Of a DNA stretch of 64,000 nt, positions 16,753 through 25,516 are shown in pieces (within the stretch, counting starts at the first letter, position 1; each line of letters begins with the position of its first letter). Made by a program: the position numbers and the translations under genes. The notes under the pieces are model-generated. The model was not told the origin of the DNA, did no database searches, and saw only the letters and a program-made list of their open reading frames with translations. This stretch comes from Flavobacterium sp. (GTDB lineage Bacteria > Bacteroidota > Bacteroidia > Flavobacteriales > Flavobacteriaceae): NCBI RefSeq assembly GCF_027531905.1, contig NZ_JAPZSU010000012.1, positions 28,672-92,671 of the forward strand, written 5' to 3'.

Positions 16753-19206
16753 ATGTCAAATCACAAAATACTTACAATTGACAACTTGTCACTTCAAGAA
16801 TTTGATTCCGAATCAGATTTAATTCCACTTTTAACTCCCGAGGATGAAGAGGAAATGAACAACGAAATATTGCCAGAGACACTACCAATTTTGCCTTTGC
16901 GCAACACCGTTTTGTTTCCTGGGGTAGTGATTCCTATTTCTGCAGGAAGAGATAAATCCATCAAATTAATCAATGATGCCAATGCATCAGGAAAAGTGAT
17001 TGGAGTTGTGGCTCAAATCAACGAAGCCGACGAAGACCCTTCGAAAAACGATATCAACAAAATTGGTACTGTTGCCAAAATTTTACGTGTTTTAAAAATG
17101 CCTGACGGTAATGTTACCGTAATTCTGCAAGGTAAAAAGCGTTTCGAAATCGACGAAGTAGTAGCTGAAGAACCTTATCTAACAGCAACTATCAAAGAAG
17201 TTTCAGAAAAAAGACCTCGAAAAAACGATACTGAATTCTCGGCAATTATTGATTCTATCAAAGAATTGGCGATTAAGATTATTCAAGAAAGTCCAAATAT
17301 TCCAACCGAAGCTACTTTTGCGATTAAAAACATCGAAAGCCAGTCTTTTTTGGTGAATTTCGTGTCTTCCAATATGAATCTTTCTGTCAAAGAAAAACAA
17401 GATTTATTAGCTATTAATGGTTTAAAGGAGCGCGCATTAGAAACTTTGCGTTTTATGAATGTAGAATTGCAAAAGTTAGAATTAAAAAATGACATTCAAT
17501 CCAAAGTTCGTTTTGACCTTGACCAGCAACAAAGAGAATATTTCTTGCACCAGCAAATGAAAACCATTCAAGAAGAATTGGGAGGTGTTTCGCAGGAGGA
17601 AGAAATGGACGAAATGAGTCAAAAAGCCAAAACCAAAAAATGGGACGAAAAAACGAAACAGCACTTCGAAAAAGAGTTGTCTAAAATGCGTAGAATGAAT
17701 CCTCAAGCTCCAGATTTTGGTATTCAAAGGAACTATTTAGAAATGTTTTTAGACCTTCCTTGGGGAGAGTTTTCAAAAGACAATTTTGATTTAAAACACG
17801 CTCAAAAAGTTTTAGACAAAGACCATTTTGGATTAGAGGAAGTAAAAAAACGAATGATAGAGCATTTGGCAGTTCTTAAACTAAGAAATGATATGAAATC
17901 TCCAATTATTTGTTTAACAGGGCCTCCGGGTGTTGGGAAAACTTCAATTGGTCGCTCGGTTGCAGAAGCTTTAGGAAGAGAATATGTTCGTATTTCGTTG
18001 GGTGGTTTGCGTGACGAAGCAGAAATTCGTGGTCACAGAAAAACCTACATTGGGGCAATGCCTGGACGAATCATTCAAAGTTTGAAAAAAGCAGGTACAT
18101 CCAATCCAGTTTTTGTTTTAGATGAAATCGATAAATTGTCAAGTAGTCATAACGGAGATCCTTCTTCGGCTTTGTTAGAGGTTTTGGATCCTGAACAAAA
18201 CAATGCTTTTTATGATAATTTCCTAGAAATGGGGTATGATTTGTCTAAAGTAATGTTTATTGCTACTTCAAATACGATGTCGACTATACAGCCAGCCTTA
18301 AAAGATCGTATGGAAGTAATCAAGATGTCGGGCTATACTATTGAGGAAAAGGTTGAAATTGCCAAAAAACATTTATTTGCCAAACAACTTGAAGCTCACG
18401 GTTTGACTGCTAAAGATTTGACTATTGGAAAAAAACAACTAGAAAAAATCATTGAAGGTTATACTAGAGAATCTGGTGTGCGTGGTTTGGAGAATAAAAT
18501 TGCTCAAATTGTTCGAAATGCCGCGAAATCTGTTGCGATGGAGGAGGAGTACAACAAAAAAGTAACCGACGAAGACATCGTAAAAGTATTAGGCGTTCCA
18601 AGATTAGAGCGCGATAAATATGAAAGCAATGATGTAGCAGGAGTAGTTACTGGTTTGGCTTGGACAAGTGTTGGCGGTGATATTTTATTTATAGAATCAT
18701 TGATTTCTCCAGGTAAAGGAAGTATGACGATTACTGGGAATTTAGGTAATGTGATGAAAGAATCGGCTACGATTGCTTTAGAATACATCAAAGCTAACGC
18801 TGAGTTGTTGGGCTTGAATCCTGAAATTATTTCTAAATACAACATTCACTTACACGTTCCTGAAGGAGCTACGCCAAAAGACGGTCCAAGTGCGGGTATT
18901 GCAATGTTGACTTCTTTGGTATCCTTGTTTACACAAAAGCGAGTGAAGAAAAACTTAGCGATGACTGGCGAAATTACTTTACGTGGAAAAGTATTGCCAG
19001 TAGGTGGAATCAAAGAAAAAATATTAGCTGCTAAAAGAGCGAATATCAAAGAAATCATCCTTTGTCACGAAAATCAAAGTGATATTGATGAAATTAAATC
19101 GGAGTATTTAGAAGGACTTACGTTTCATTATGTGAAAGAAATGAGTGAAGTTTTAGCTATCGCTATTACAAATCAAAAAGTGAAAAATGCCAAAGATTTA
19201 AAATAA
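16753..19206 (+). CDS. lon: ATP-dependent protease La
   Basis: Lon degrades misfolded and regulatory proteins in the cytoplasm. The 817-aa protein has the N-terminal LON substrate domain (LPILPLRNTVLFPGVVIPI), the AAA+ module with Walker A GPPGVGKTS and Walker B VFVLDEIDKL, and the C-terminal protease with its catalytic Ser in PKDGPSAG and Lys in GIKEKILAA. The length is normal. It is monocistronic with a strong terminator. Confidence 0.98.
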   Translation: MSNHKILTIDNLSLQEFDSESDLIPLLTPEDEEEMNNEILPETLPILPLRNTVLFPGVVIPISAGRDKSIKLINDANASGKVIGVVAQINEADEDPSKNDINKIGTVAKILRVLKMPDGNVTVILQGKKRFEIDEVVAEEPYLTATIKEVSEKRPRKNDTEFSAIIDSIKELAIKIIQESPNIPTEATFAIKNIESQSFLVNFVSSNMNLSVKEKQDLLAINGLKERALETLRFMNVELQKLELKNDIQSKVRFDLDQQQREYFLHQQMKTIQEELGGVSQEEEMDEMSQKAKTKKWDEKTKQHFEKELSKMRRMNPQAPDFGIQRNYLEMFLDLPWGEFSKDNFDLKHAQKVLDKDHFGLEEVKKRMIEHLAVLKLRNDMKSPIICLTGPPGVGKTSIGRSVAEALGREYVRISLGGLRDEAEIRGHRKTYIGAMPGRIIQSLKKAGTSNPVFVLDEIDKLSSSHNGDPSSALLEVLDPEQNNAFYDNFLEMGYDLSKVMFIATSNTMSTIQPALKDRMEVIKMSGYTIEEKVEIAKKHLFAKQLEAHGLTAKDLTIGKKQLEKIIEGYTRESGVRGLENKIAQIVRNAAKSVAMEEEYNKKVTDEDIVKVLGVPRLERDKYESNDVAGVVTGLAWTSVGGDILFIESLISPGKGSMTITGNLGNVMKESATIALEYIKANAELLGLNPEIISKYNIHLHVPEGATPKDGPSAGIAMLTSLVSLFTQKRVKKNLAMTGEITLRGKVLPVGGIKEKILAAKRANIKEIILCHENQSDIDEIKSEYLEGLTFHYVKEMSEVLAIAITNQKVKNAKDLK

Positions 19207-19223
19207 AACAAAGGTTTATTGTT

Positions 19224-19275
19224 ATTCCAAATTCCAGCTGTTTATCAAGTTTGGAATTTGGAATTTCTTTTTTTA
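19224..19275 (+). terminator. Intrinsic terminator after lon
   Basis: ATTCCAAATTCC (19224-19235) and GGAATTTGGAAT (19253-19264) are perfect 12-bp inverted arms followed by a T-rich run. Confidence 0.88.
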
Positions 19276-19351
19276 TAAGGGAAACCATGTTTTTATTGGA
19301 TATAATTTTATCTTCGTTTTATCGTTCTAGTTAATCAAAAAAAACACCGTC

Positions 19352-20377
19352 TTGAGGGTATTCAAAAAGTTTTTAGTTGTACTCATAATTTTACTTTGTT
19401 TGCCAGTTTTTGGGCAAATAGGAGGAAGGTACACCTATCAGTTTTTGAATTTGGTTACTTCTCCTCGTCAAGCTGCTTTGGGTGGAAAAATAGTAACGAT
19501 ATATGATGAAGATGTCAATCAAGCGCATTTTAATCCAGCTTCGATTAATCCAGAAATGCATAATCAATTGGCGCTGAATTACGGAAGTTATTTCGGAGAA
19601 GTGAGTTATGGGACTGCCTCTTATGCCTATACTTACGACCAGCATTTACAAACGTTTCAAGCAGGCATCAATTACATCAATTACGGAAAATTTGATGGCT
19701 ATGACGAAAATGGACAAGCAACCAATTCTTTTACCGGTAGCGAAGTAGCGGTTTCTTTGGGGTACGCTTATAATATCCCTTTTACAAGTTTACATATTGG
19801 CGCCAATGCCAAAGTAATCTCATCTGTTTTAGAAAACTATAATTCATTAGGTGGTGCGCTGGATATAGGGGCGGTTTATAGAGATGAACGCAACGATGTG
19901 AATTGGGCTTTGGTGATTCGAAATATTGGAACACAATTCACTACTTATTCAGGGGTTCGTGAAAAATTACCCTTAGAAGTAATGATTGGTGTTTCTCAAG
20001 AATTAGACAATGTTCCCATTCGTTGGCATTTGACCTTAGAGAATTTGCAACAATGGAATATTGCTTTTTCTAATCCCGTGCGTGGAGAAACAGCCATTGA
20101 TGGAAGCCAAACCGAAGAGAAGGTTTCTTTTGTAAATAATGCGTTGCGCCACGTTATTTTTGGCGTAGAATTGTTCCCGAAAAGGGCATTTAACGTAAGA
20201 CTTGGCTATAATTTTCGACGTGGAGAAGAATTACGTGTAGTAGATAAACGTCATTTTTCTGGAATTTCTGTCGGTTTTGGCTTAAAAATGAACAGATTGA
20301 AATTCAATTATTCCTACTCTCGATATACCTTGGCGGCAAACACAAGTTTGTTTGGTTTGACGTTGAACTTGCAATAA
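19352..20377 (+). CDS. porQ: Type IX secretion system protein PorQ
   Basis: The 341-aa product has a signal peptide (RVFKKFLVVLIILLCLPVFG) and the PorQ opening GGRYTYQFLNLVTSPRQAALGG, followed by an outer-membrane beta-barrel ending in FGLTLNLQ. PorQ is a barrel component of the T9SS attachment complex (with PorU, PorV and PorZ in Porphyromonas). The start is TTG at 19352; no ATG lies in frame near the signal peptide. Its end overlaps the cmk promoter. Confidence 0.92.
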   Translation: MRVFKKFLVVLIILLCLPVFGQIGGRYTYQFLNLVTSPRQAALGGKIVTIYDEDVNQAHFNPASINPEMHNQLALNYGSYFGEVSYGTASYAYTYDQHLQTFQAGINYINYGKFDGYDENGQATNSFTGSEVAVSLGYAYNIPFTSLHIGANAKVISSVLENYNSLGGALDIGAVYRDERNDVNWALVIRNIGTQFTTYSGVREKLPLEVMIGVSQELDNVPIRWHLTLENLQQWNIAFSNPVRGETAIDGSQTEEKVSFVNNALRHVIFGVELFPKRAFNVRLGYNFRRGEELRVVDKRHFSGISVGFGLKMNRLKFNYSYSRYTLAANTSLFGLTLNLQ

Positions 20378-20393
20378 GAGTTTGTTAACTTTG
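20363..20393 (+). promoter_or_regulatory. Promoter for cmk, overlapping the porQ end
   Basis: TTG (20363-20365), 20 bp, then TAACTTTG (20386-20393) matches the consensus well. The -33 part lies inside the porQ coding sequence. Confidence 0.6.
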
Positions 20394-20452
20394 TCCATTA
20401 TTAAAAATCAGCAATTTTTTCATTGGGAAGATTGCAAAAAATCGCCTTCATT

Positions 20453-21148
20453 TTGAATACTAAAATCACTATCGCTATTGACGGATTCTCGTCTACAGGT
20501 AAAAGCACTTTAGCCAAACAATTAGCTAAACATTTAGGATATATTTATGTAGATACAGGAGCAATGTACCGAGCTGTTGCATATTTTGCTATGCAAAAAG
20601 GATTTATTACTTCATCAACTTTTGATAAATCGGCGTTGATAGCAGCGCTTCCTACTATTCAATTGTCTTTTGAATTCAATGAAACTTTAGGCTTTGCCGA
20701 AATGTATTTGAACAATGAAAATGTAGAAACTCAAATCAGAACGATTGAAGTGTCTAATTATGTGAGTAAAGTAGCCGAGGTTTCAGCAGTGAGAGCAAAA
20801 TTGGTTGAGCAACAACAAGAAATGGGAAAAAACAAAGGAATTGTGATGGACGGTCGGGATATCGGAACCGTAGTTTTTCCTGAAGCGGAACTTAAAATTT
20901 TTATGACTGCAAGCGCTGCCACTCGTGCCCAAAGACGTTTTGCTGAGTTGCAACAAAAAGGAGATGAAGTAAGCTATGAAGAAGTGCTTAAAAATGTTGA
21001 AGAACGCGATTATATTGACACACATAGAGCCGATTCGCCCTTGATTATAGCTAACGATGCCATAGAAATAGACAATTCTGATTTAAGTAAAGAAGAACAA
21101 TTTAAAATTGTTTTGGATTTGGTTGACGAAGTGATTAATGCCAAGTAA
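20453..21148 (+). CDS. cmk: (d)CMP kinase
   Basis: Cytidylate kinase phosphorylates CMP and dCMP with ATP. The protein shows ITIAIDGFSSTGKSTLAKQLA (P-loop), YVDTGAMYRA, and GIVMDGRDIGTVVFPEAELK. The ORF track starts at a TTG at 20423; I prefer the TTG at 20453 (NTKITIAIDG), which puts the P-loop at the usual distance from the start, giving about 231 aa. Both are TTG, so the exact start is uncertain. Confidence 0.95.
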   Translation: MNTKITIAIDGFSSTGKSTLAKQLAKHLGYIYVDTGAMYRAVAYFAMQKGFITSSTFDKSALIAALPTIQLSFEFNETLGFAEMYLNNENVETQIRTIEVSNYVSKVAEVSAVRAKLVEQQQEMGKNKGIVMDGRDIGTVVFPEAELKIFMTASAATRAQRRFAELQQKGDEVSYEEVLKNVEERDYIDTHRADSPLIIANDAIEIDNSDLSKEEQFKIVLDLVDEVINAK

Positions 21149-21216
21149 GTTTTGTAAATCTCTTTTTAATATAGTAGATTTACCGCTTACTTTTTTTTAA
21201 AATTCAATTCGACTGT

Positions 21217-22593
21217 ATGGGAATTAAAATTAGATTGATCATAATGAGTTTTCTTCAATTTTTTGTTTGGGGAGCTTGGCTCATTACTATTGCCAATTTT
21301 TGGTTTGGCACAAAAAGCTGGGACGGAACACAATTTGGATTAGTCTTTAGTACCATGGGAATTGCCTCATTGTTTATGCCTACCCTTACAGGAATTATAG
21401 CCGACAGATGGATTAATGCTGAAAAGCTTTATGGAGTTTTGCATATTTTGTATGCTTTGGTTTTGTTTTATTTGCCACAAATTACTACTCCTGATAACTT
21501 TATTTATGTGATGCTTTTGGCGATGTGTTGTTATATGCCAACGATTGCTTTGAGTAATTCTATTTCCTATACTGCCTTAAAATTGAATAATTGTGATGTA
21601 GTTAAAGATTTTCCACCGATTCGTGTTTTTGGAACCATTGGTTTTATTGTAGCCATGTGGATTACCAATTTAACTGGTAACAAAGCGTCTGCCTACCAGT
21701 TTTATATTGCTGGAATTGCTGCGATTGGATTAGGATTGTATTCTTTTTCGTTGCCAAAGTGTAAACCACAAAATTTAATCAAAGAAAACGCTTCGTTTAT
21801 GGAGCTGATGGGATTAGAGTCATTTAAATTGTTTGCCAATTATAAAATGGCCTTGTTTTTTATCTTCTCTATGTTTTTGGGTGCCGCCTTACAGCTAACC
21901 AATGCTTATGGGGATGTGTTTTTAGATGAATTCAAGCATTTTCCAAAATATGCCGATTCTTTTGTGGTAAAATATTCTACCATTATTATGTCGATTTCTC
22001 AAATATCTGAAACCTTGTTTATTTTAGCTATTCCATTCTTTTTAAAGCGTTTTGGAATCAAACAAGTAATGTTGATTAGTATGTTGGCTTGGGTATTGCG
22101 ATTTGGTTTGTTTGCTTTTGGAGACCCAGTGAATGGATTGTGGATGATTATTTTATCGTGTGTGGTTTACGGAATGGCTTTTGACTTCTTTAATATTTCA
22201 GGTTCATTATTTGTAGAAACCAATACGGATGCAAAAAATCGTTCTTCGGCTCAGGGCTTGTTTATGATGATGACAAATGGGATTGGGGCTGTTTTAGGAA
22301 GTTTTACTTCGGGTTGGGCTATTGATCAGTTTTTTACTAAGTCGTTCAAGACAACAACTGAATTAGCTGGTTTTTTACAGACTGAAATTACAAATCCTAA
22401 AATGATGGAATTTATTGGGTCTCAAGGAAAAAAAGTTGCTGTTGATGGCACATTAGATTCGGTTTTATTAATGAAAGATTGGCATCACATCTGGTTGGCT
22501 TTTGCTGTCTATGCTTTGATCATAGCTATTGCTTTTGCTTTGTTGTTCAAACATGAGCATCGTCCTTTGGATGTAGAAAACGCGCGCCATTAA
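21217..22593 (+). CDS. Nucleoside:H+ symporter-type permease (NHS/NupG-like MFS)
   Basis: The 458-aa protein has about 12 transmembrane segments. It opens with IKIRLIIMSFLQFFVWGAWLIT and has GTIGFIVAMWITN plus FFNISGSLFVETNTDAKNRSSAQGLF, all markers of the NupG/XapB nucleoside permease family. It likely brings nucleosides across the inner membrane. It follows cmk by 68 bp, so a nucleotide-related link is plausible. A terminator follows. Confidence 0.87.
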   Translation: MGIKIRLIIMSFLQFFVWGAWLITIANFWFGTKSWDGTQFGLVFSTMGIASLFMPTLTGIIADRWINAEKLYGVLHILYALVLFYLPQITTPDNFIYVMLLAMCCYMPTIALSNSISYTALKLNNCDVVKDFPPIRVFGTIGFIVAMWITNLTGNKASAYQFYIAGIAAIGLGLYSFSLPKCKPQNLIKENASFMELMGLESFKLFANYKMALFFIFSMFLGAALQLTNAYGDVFLDEFKHFPKYADSFVVKYSTIIMSISQISETLFILAIPFFLKRFGIKQVMLISMLAWVLRFGLFAFGDPVNGLWMIILSCVVYGMAFDFFNISGSLFVETNTDAKNRSSAQGLFMMMTNGIGAVLGSFTSGWAIDQFFTKSFKTTTELAGFLQTEITNPKMMEFIGSQGKKVAVDGTLDSVLLMKDWHHIWLAFAVYALIIAIAFALLFKHEHRPLDVENARH

Positions 22594-22611
22594 ATAATAT
22601 ATCAATATGAT

Positions 22612-22646
22612 AAATCCGAGGGCAAAGAATTGTTCTCGGATTTTTT
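22612..22646 (+). terminator. Intrinsic terminator after the nucleoside permease
   Basis: AAATCCGAG pairs with CTCGGATTT, followed by T residues. It sits between convergent genes. Confidence 0.8.
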
Positions 22647-22661
22647 ATAATTTCAAATTAA

Positions 22662-23258
22662 TTATTTGTTTAAGGAGTCCTTAAAACATTGAATATTATA
22701 CTCACTTTCAAAATCTATAATAGTTAGTACTTGTGCTAATGTTAAGACATTTCTTTTAATTAATGTTTTCAAGAATGGATATATTGTCTCATGTTGCGCC
22801 TCAAATTCTTTTCTGAAAAAGATTTTATTATTGACACCATTTTTTAAGCAATATTCAATCCAATTATTTGTTCCGTTTGAAGCGACTCCATTTAAATTAG
22901 GACTACGATAATTATATCTATAAAGTTCTCCCATAAAATCCCTAACCGATAGTTCAATGGTTTGAATTTCAGACATATAAATTCTGGTATTATTTACTAC
23001 AAGGCTTTCTTTTTCAAAAATAATTAATCCTTCTAATTTTCCTTTGATTGGTTTAGTTCTAAATGTTCTTGTAGCAACCAAATAAATGTAAATTATTGCA
23101 AAAATTATCAATATAAAATTAATAATACTATGATATGGTTCTAATCGTAAATTTAAAAACAAGATGATAAATACTGCCAAAAGTGGATAGTATACCAAGT
23201 TAATGGAAAGTGTAAATTTTTTGTCATCTGGGATAAAAATTTGAAACGAATTGTACAT
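22662..23258 (-). CDS. Hypothetical two-helix membrane protein
   Basis: Family not recognised. From the ATG at 23258 (MYNSFQIFIPDDKKFTLSIN) the product is 198 aa, with two transmembrane helices near residues 22-67 (YPLLAVFIILFLNL, IINFILIIFAIIYIYLVA) and a soluble C-terminal domain. That arrangement resembles the PH-like small membrane proteins common in Bacteroidota. The extra 31 residues of the ORF-track start look non-coding. It is alone and convergent with the nucleoside permease. Confidence 0.7.
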   Translation of the reverse strand: MYNSFQIFIPDDKKFTLSINLVYYPLLAVFIILFLNLRLEPYHSIINFILIIFAIIYIYLVATRTFRTKPIKGKLEGLIIFEKESLVVNNTRIYMSEIQTIELSVRDFMGELYRYNYRSPNLNGVASNGTNNWIEYCLKNGVNNKIFFRKEFEAQHETIYPFLKTLIKRNVLTLAQVLTIIDFESEYNIQCFKDSLNK

Positions 23259-23433
23259 AAACTTTTTTTTCTTACAAATATATGTAATTGGTAAGAAATT
23301 GTGCAGATAAAGCTGTATGCCTCTAAGTGTGCAAATAGAGGTATTCTTCACAGCAAAAATGCCAATTCTTTCGCTTCTAAATGCTTTTATTTATTCTTAT
23401 GATTTTAGTTGACAACATCTAGGGGTAAATATT

Positions 23434-23463
23434 TTGTCATATTGATTAAATGTTTTACTTTTG
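23434..23463 (+). promoter_or_regulatory. Promoter of rpsA
   Basis: TTG (23434-23436), exactly 19 bp, then TACTTTTG (23456-23463) is the best consensus match in the window, as expected for a highly expressed ribosomal gene. Confidence 0.75.
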
Positions 23464-23469
23464 CGCACC

Positions 23470-23581
23470 TTTTGGTGGATAAGAGTTTCCTTTAGGTGTC
23501 AACTATTTATGTAAAACAACTTCTGTTTTTTCTCTCGCTTTAAGAAACTCAAGAAAAACAGAATACAAATTTTTTATCAGC
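23470..23581 (+). promoter_or_regulatory. Long rpsA 5' leader with a stem-loop
   Basis: About 110 nt separate the predicted transcription start from the rpsA ATG. Near its end TTCTGTTTTTTC (23521-23532) can pair with GAAAAACAGAA (23553-23563), one T unpaired, placing a hairpin 18 nt before the start codon. In Escherichia coli S1 represses its own translation; a similar role here is inference. The rest of the 23259-23581 gap is AT-rich and holds no other gene. Confidence 0.5.
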
Positions 23582-25357
23582 ATGTCTGAACAATTAAAAT
23601 CACAAGAAGAGTTTTTAGCAAATTTTAACTGGCATAACTTCGAAGAAGGGATCGATGCAGTAGATGAGAAAAACTTATTAGAATTCGAAGAACTAGTATC
23701 AAAAACTTTCATCGCTACAGATCAAGAAGAAGTTGTTGAAGGAGTAGTTGTTAGAATTACAGATAGAGACGTTATCGTTGATATCAACGCTAAATCGGAA
23801 GGTGTTATTTCATTAAATGAATTCCGTTACAACCCAAATTTAAAAGTTGGAGACAAAGTAGAAGTATTAATTGACATCCGTGAGGACAAAACTGGTCAAT
23901 TGGTATTATCTCACAGAAAAGCTCGTACTATTAAATCATGGGATAGAGTTATTGCTGCAAACGAAACAGGTGAAATCGTAACTGGTTTTGTAAAATGCAG
24001 AACTAAAGGTGGTATGATCGTTGATGTTTTCGGAATTGAAGCATTCTTACCAGGATCTCAAATTGATGTTAAACCAATTAGAGATTACGATGTATACGTA
24101 AACAAAAACATGGAATTCAAAGTGGTAAAAATCAACCACGAATTCAAAAACGTTGTAGTATCTCACAAAGCGCTTATCGAAGCGGATATTGAAGTACAGA
24201 AAAAAGAAATCATCGGTCAATTACAAAAAGGACAAGTATTAGAAGGTGTTGTTAAAAACATTACTTCTTATGGTGTGTTCATTGACTTAGGTGGTGTTGA
24301 TGGATTAATTCACATTACTGACCTTTCTTGGAGTAGAATCAACCACCCAAGTGAAGTGCTTGAATTAGACCAAAAATTAAACGTAGTAATCCTTGATTTC
24401 GATGATGAGAAAACAAGAATTCAATTAGGATTGAAACAATTAAACGCTCACCCATGGGATGCTTTAGATGCTAACTTAGCTGTTGGTGACAAAGTGAAAG
24501 GTAAAGTAGTAGTTATCGCTGACTACGGTGCTTTCATTGAAGTAGCTGAAGGTGTTGAAGGTTTAATCCACGTTTCTGAAATGTCATGGTCTACTCACTT
24601 ACGTTCTGCTCAAGATTTCGTAAAAGTAGGAGATATCGTTGAAGGAGTTATTTTAACTTTGGATAGAGATGACCGTAAAATGTCATTAGGTATCAAACAA
24701 TTGACTCAAGATCCTTGGACTGACATTACTTCTAAATACCCTGTAGGTTCTAAACATACAGGTATCGTTAGAAACTTTACAAACTTTGGTATTTTCGTAG
24801 AATTAGAAGAAGGAATTGATGGATTAATCTATATTTCTGACTTATCTTGGACTAAGAAAATCAAACACCCATCTGAATTTGTAAATGTTGGTGAAAAATT
24901 AGACGTAGTGGTATTAGAATTAGATGTTGATGGACGTAAATTATCTTTAGGTCACAAACAAACTACTGCTAATCCTTGGGATCAATACGAAGATTCTTTC
25001 GCTGTAGGAACGATCCACAATGGTGAAATTTCTGAAATCGTTGACAAAGGAGCTACTGTAGAATTTGGAGATGATATCGTTGCATTCATTCCTACGCGTC
25101 ACCTTGAAAAAGAAGACGGTAAGAAATTGAAAAAAGGCGAATCTGCAGATTTCAAAGTAATTGAATTCAATAAAGAATTTAAAAGAGTAGTGGCTTCTCA
25201 CACCGCTATCTTCCGTGAAGAAGAAGAGAAAAACGTGAAAGCTGCAACTGAAAATACTTCATCTGCTTCTACTAATGCACCTGCAGCAACTTTAGGAGAT
25301 AACAATGATGTATTAGCTGCATTGAAAGCTAAAATGGAAAAATCAGAGAAAAAATAA
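23582..25357 (+). CDS. rpsA: 30S ribosomal protein S1
   Basis: The 591-aa protein is a chain of S1 RNA-binding domains. Clear repeats are GVFIDLGGVDGLIHITDLSW, GAFIEVAEGVEGLIHVSEMSW and GIFVELEEGIDGLIYISDLSW, with earlier and later divergent copies. S1 helps mRNA bind the 30S subunit. The codon use (frequent GTT, GGT, AAC) is that of a strongly expressed gene. It is monocistronic between its promoter and a strong terminator. Confidence 0.97.
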   Translation: MSEQLKSQEEFLANFNWHNFEEGIDAVDEKNLLEFEELVSKTFIATDQEEVVEGVVVRITDRDVIVDINAKSEGVISLNEFRYNPNLKVGDKVEVLIDIREDKTGQLVLSHRKARTIKSWDRVIAANETGEIVTGFVKCRTKGGMIVDVFGIEAFLPGSQIDVKPIRDYDVYVNKNMEFKVVKINHEFKNVVVSHKALIEADIEVQKKEIIGQLQKGQVLEGVVKNITSYGVFIDLGGVDGLIHITDLSWSRINHPSEVLELDQKLNVVILDFDDEKTRIQLGLKQLNAHPWDALDANLAVGDKVKGKVVVIADYGAFIEVAEGVEGLIHVSEMSWSTHLRSAQDFVKVGDIVEGVILTLDRDDRKMSLGIKQLTQDPWTDITSKYPVGSKHTGIVRNFTNFGIFVELEEGIDGLIYISDLSWTKKIKHPSEFVNVGEKLDVVVLELDVDGRKLSLGHKQTTANPWDQYEDSFAVGTIHNGEISEIVDKGATVEFGDDIVAFIPTRHLEKEDGKKLKKGESADFKVIEFNKEFKRVVASHTAIFREEEEKNVKAATENTSSASTNAPAATLGDNNDVLAALKAKMEKSEKK

Positions 25358-25378
25358 TTTTTTTGATTTAATGATAGT

Positions 25379-25416
25379 AATCCTGTCTTGTTGTAAACAA
25401 GGCAGGATTTTTTTTA
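25379..25416 (+). terminator. Intrinsic terminator after rpsA
   Basis: AATCCTGTCTTGT pairs with ACAAGGCAGGATT (one G-T pair) around a short loop, followed by eight T residues. Confidence 0.9.
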
Positions 25417-25465
25417 TGTATGCATTTCAAAGTTTTTTGTTTTTTATTAATAATCAACTAATTGT

Positions 25466-25495
25466 TTGTTTTTTGTATGAAAATGTTTATATTTG
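25466..25495 (+). promoter_or_regulatory. Promoter of the T9SS cargo operon
   Basis: TTG (25466-25468), 19 bp, then TATATTTG (25488-25495). The -7 box overlaps the ORF-track TTG start at 25493, so translation must begin at the ATG at 25517. Confidence 0.7.
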
Positions 25496-25516
25496 ATAAA
25501 TAAAAAAAATAATCGT

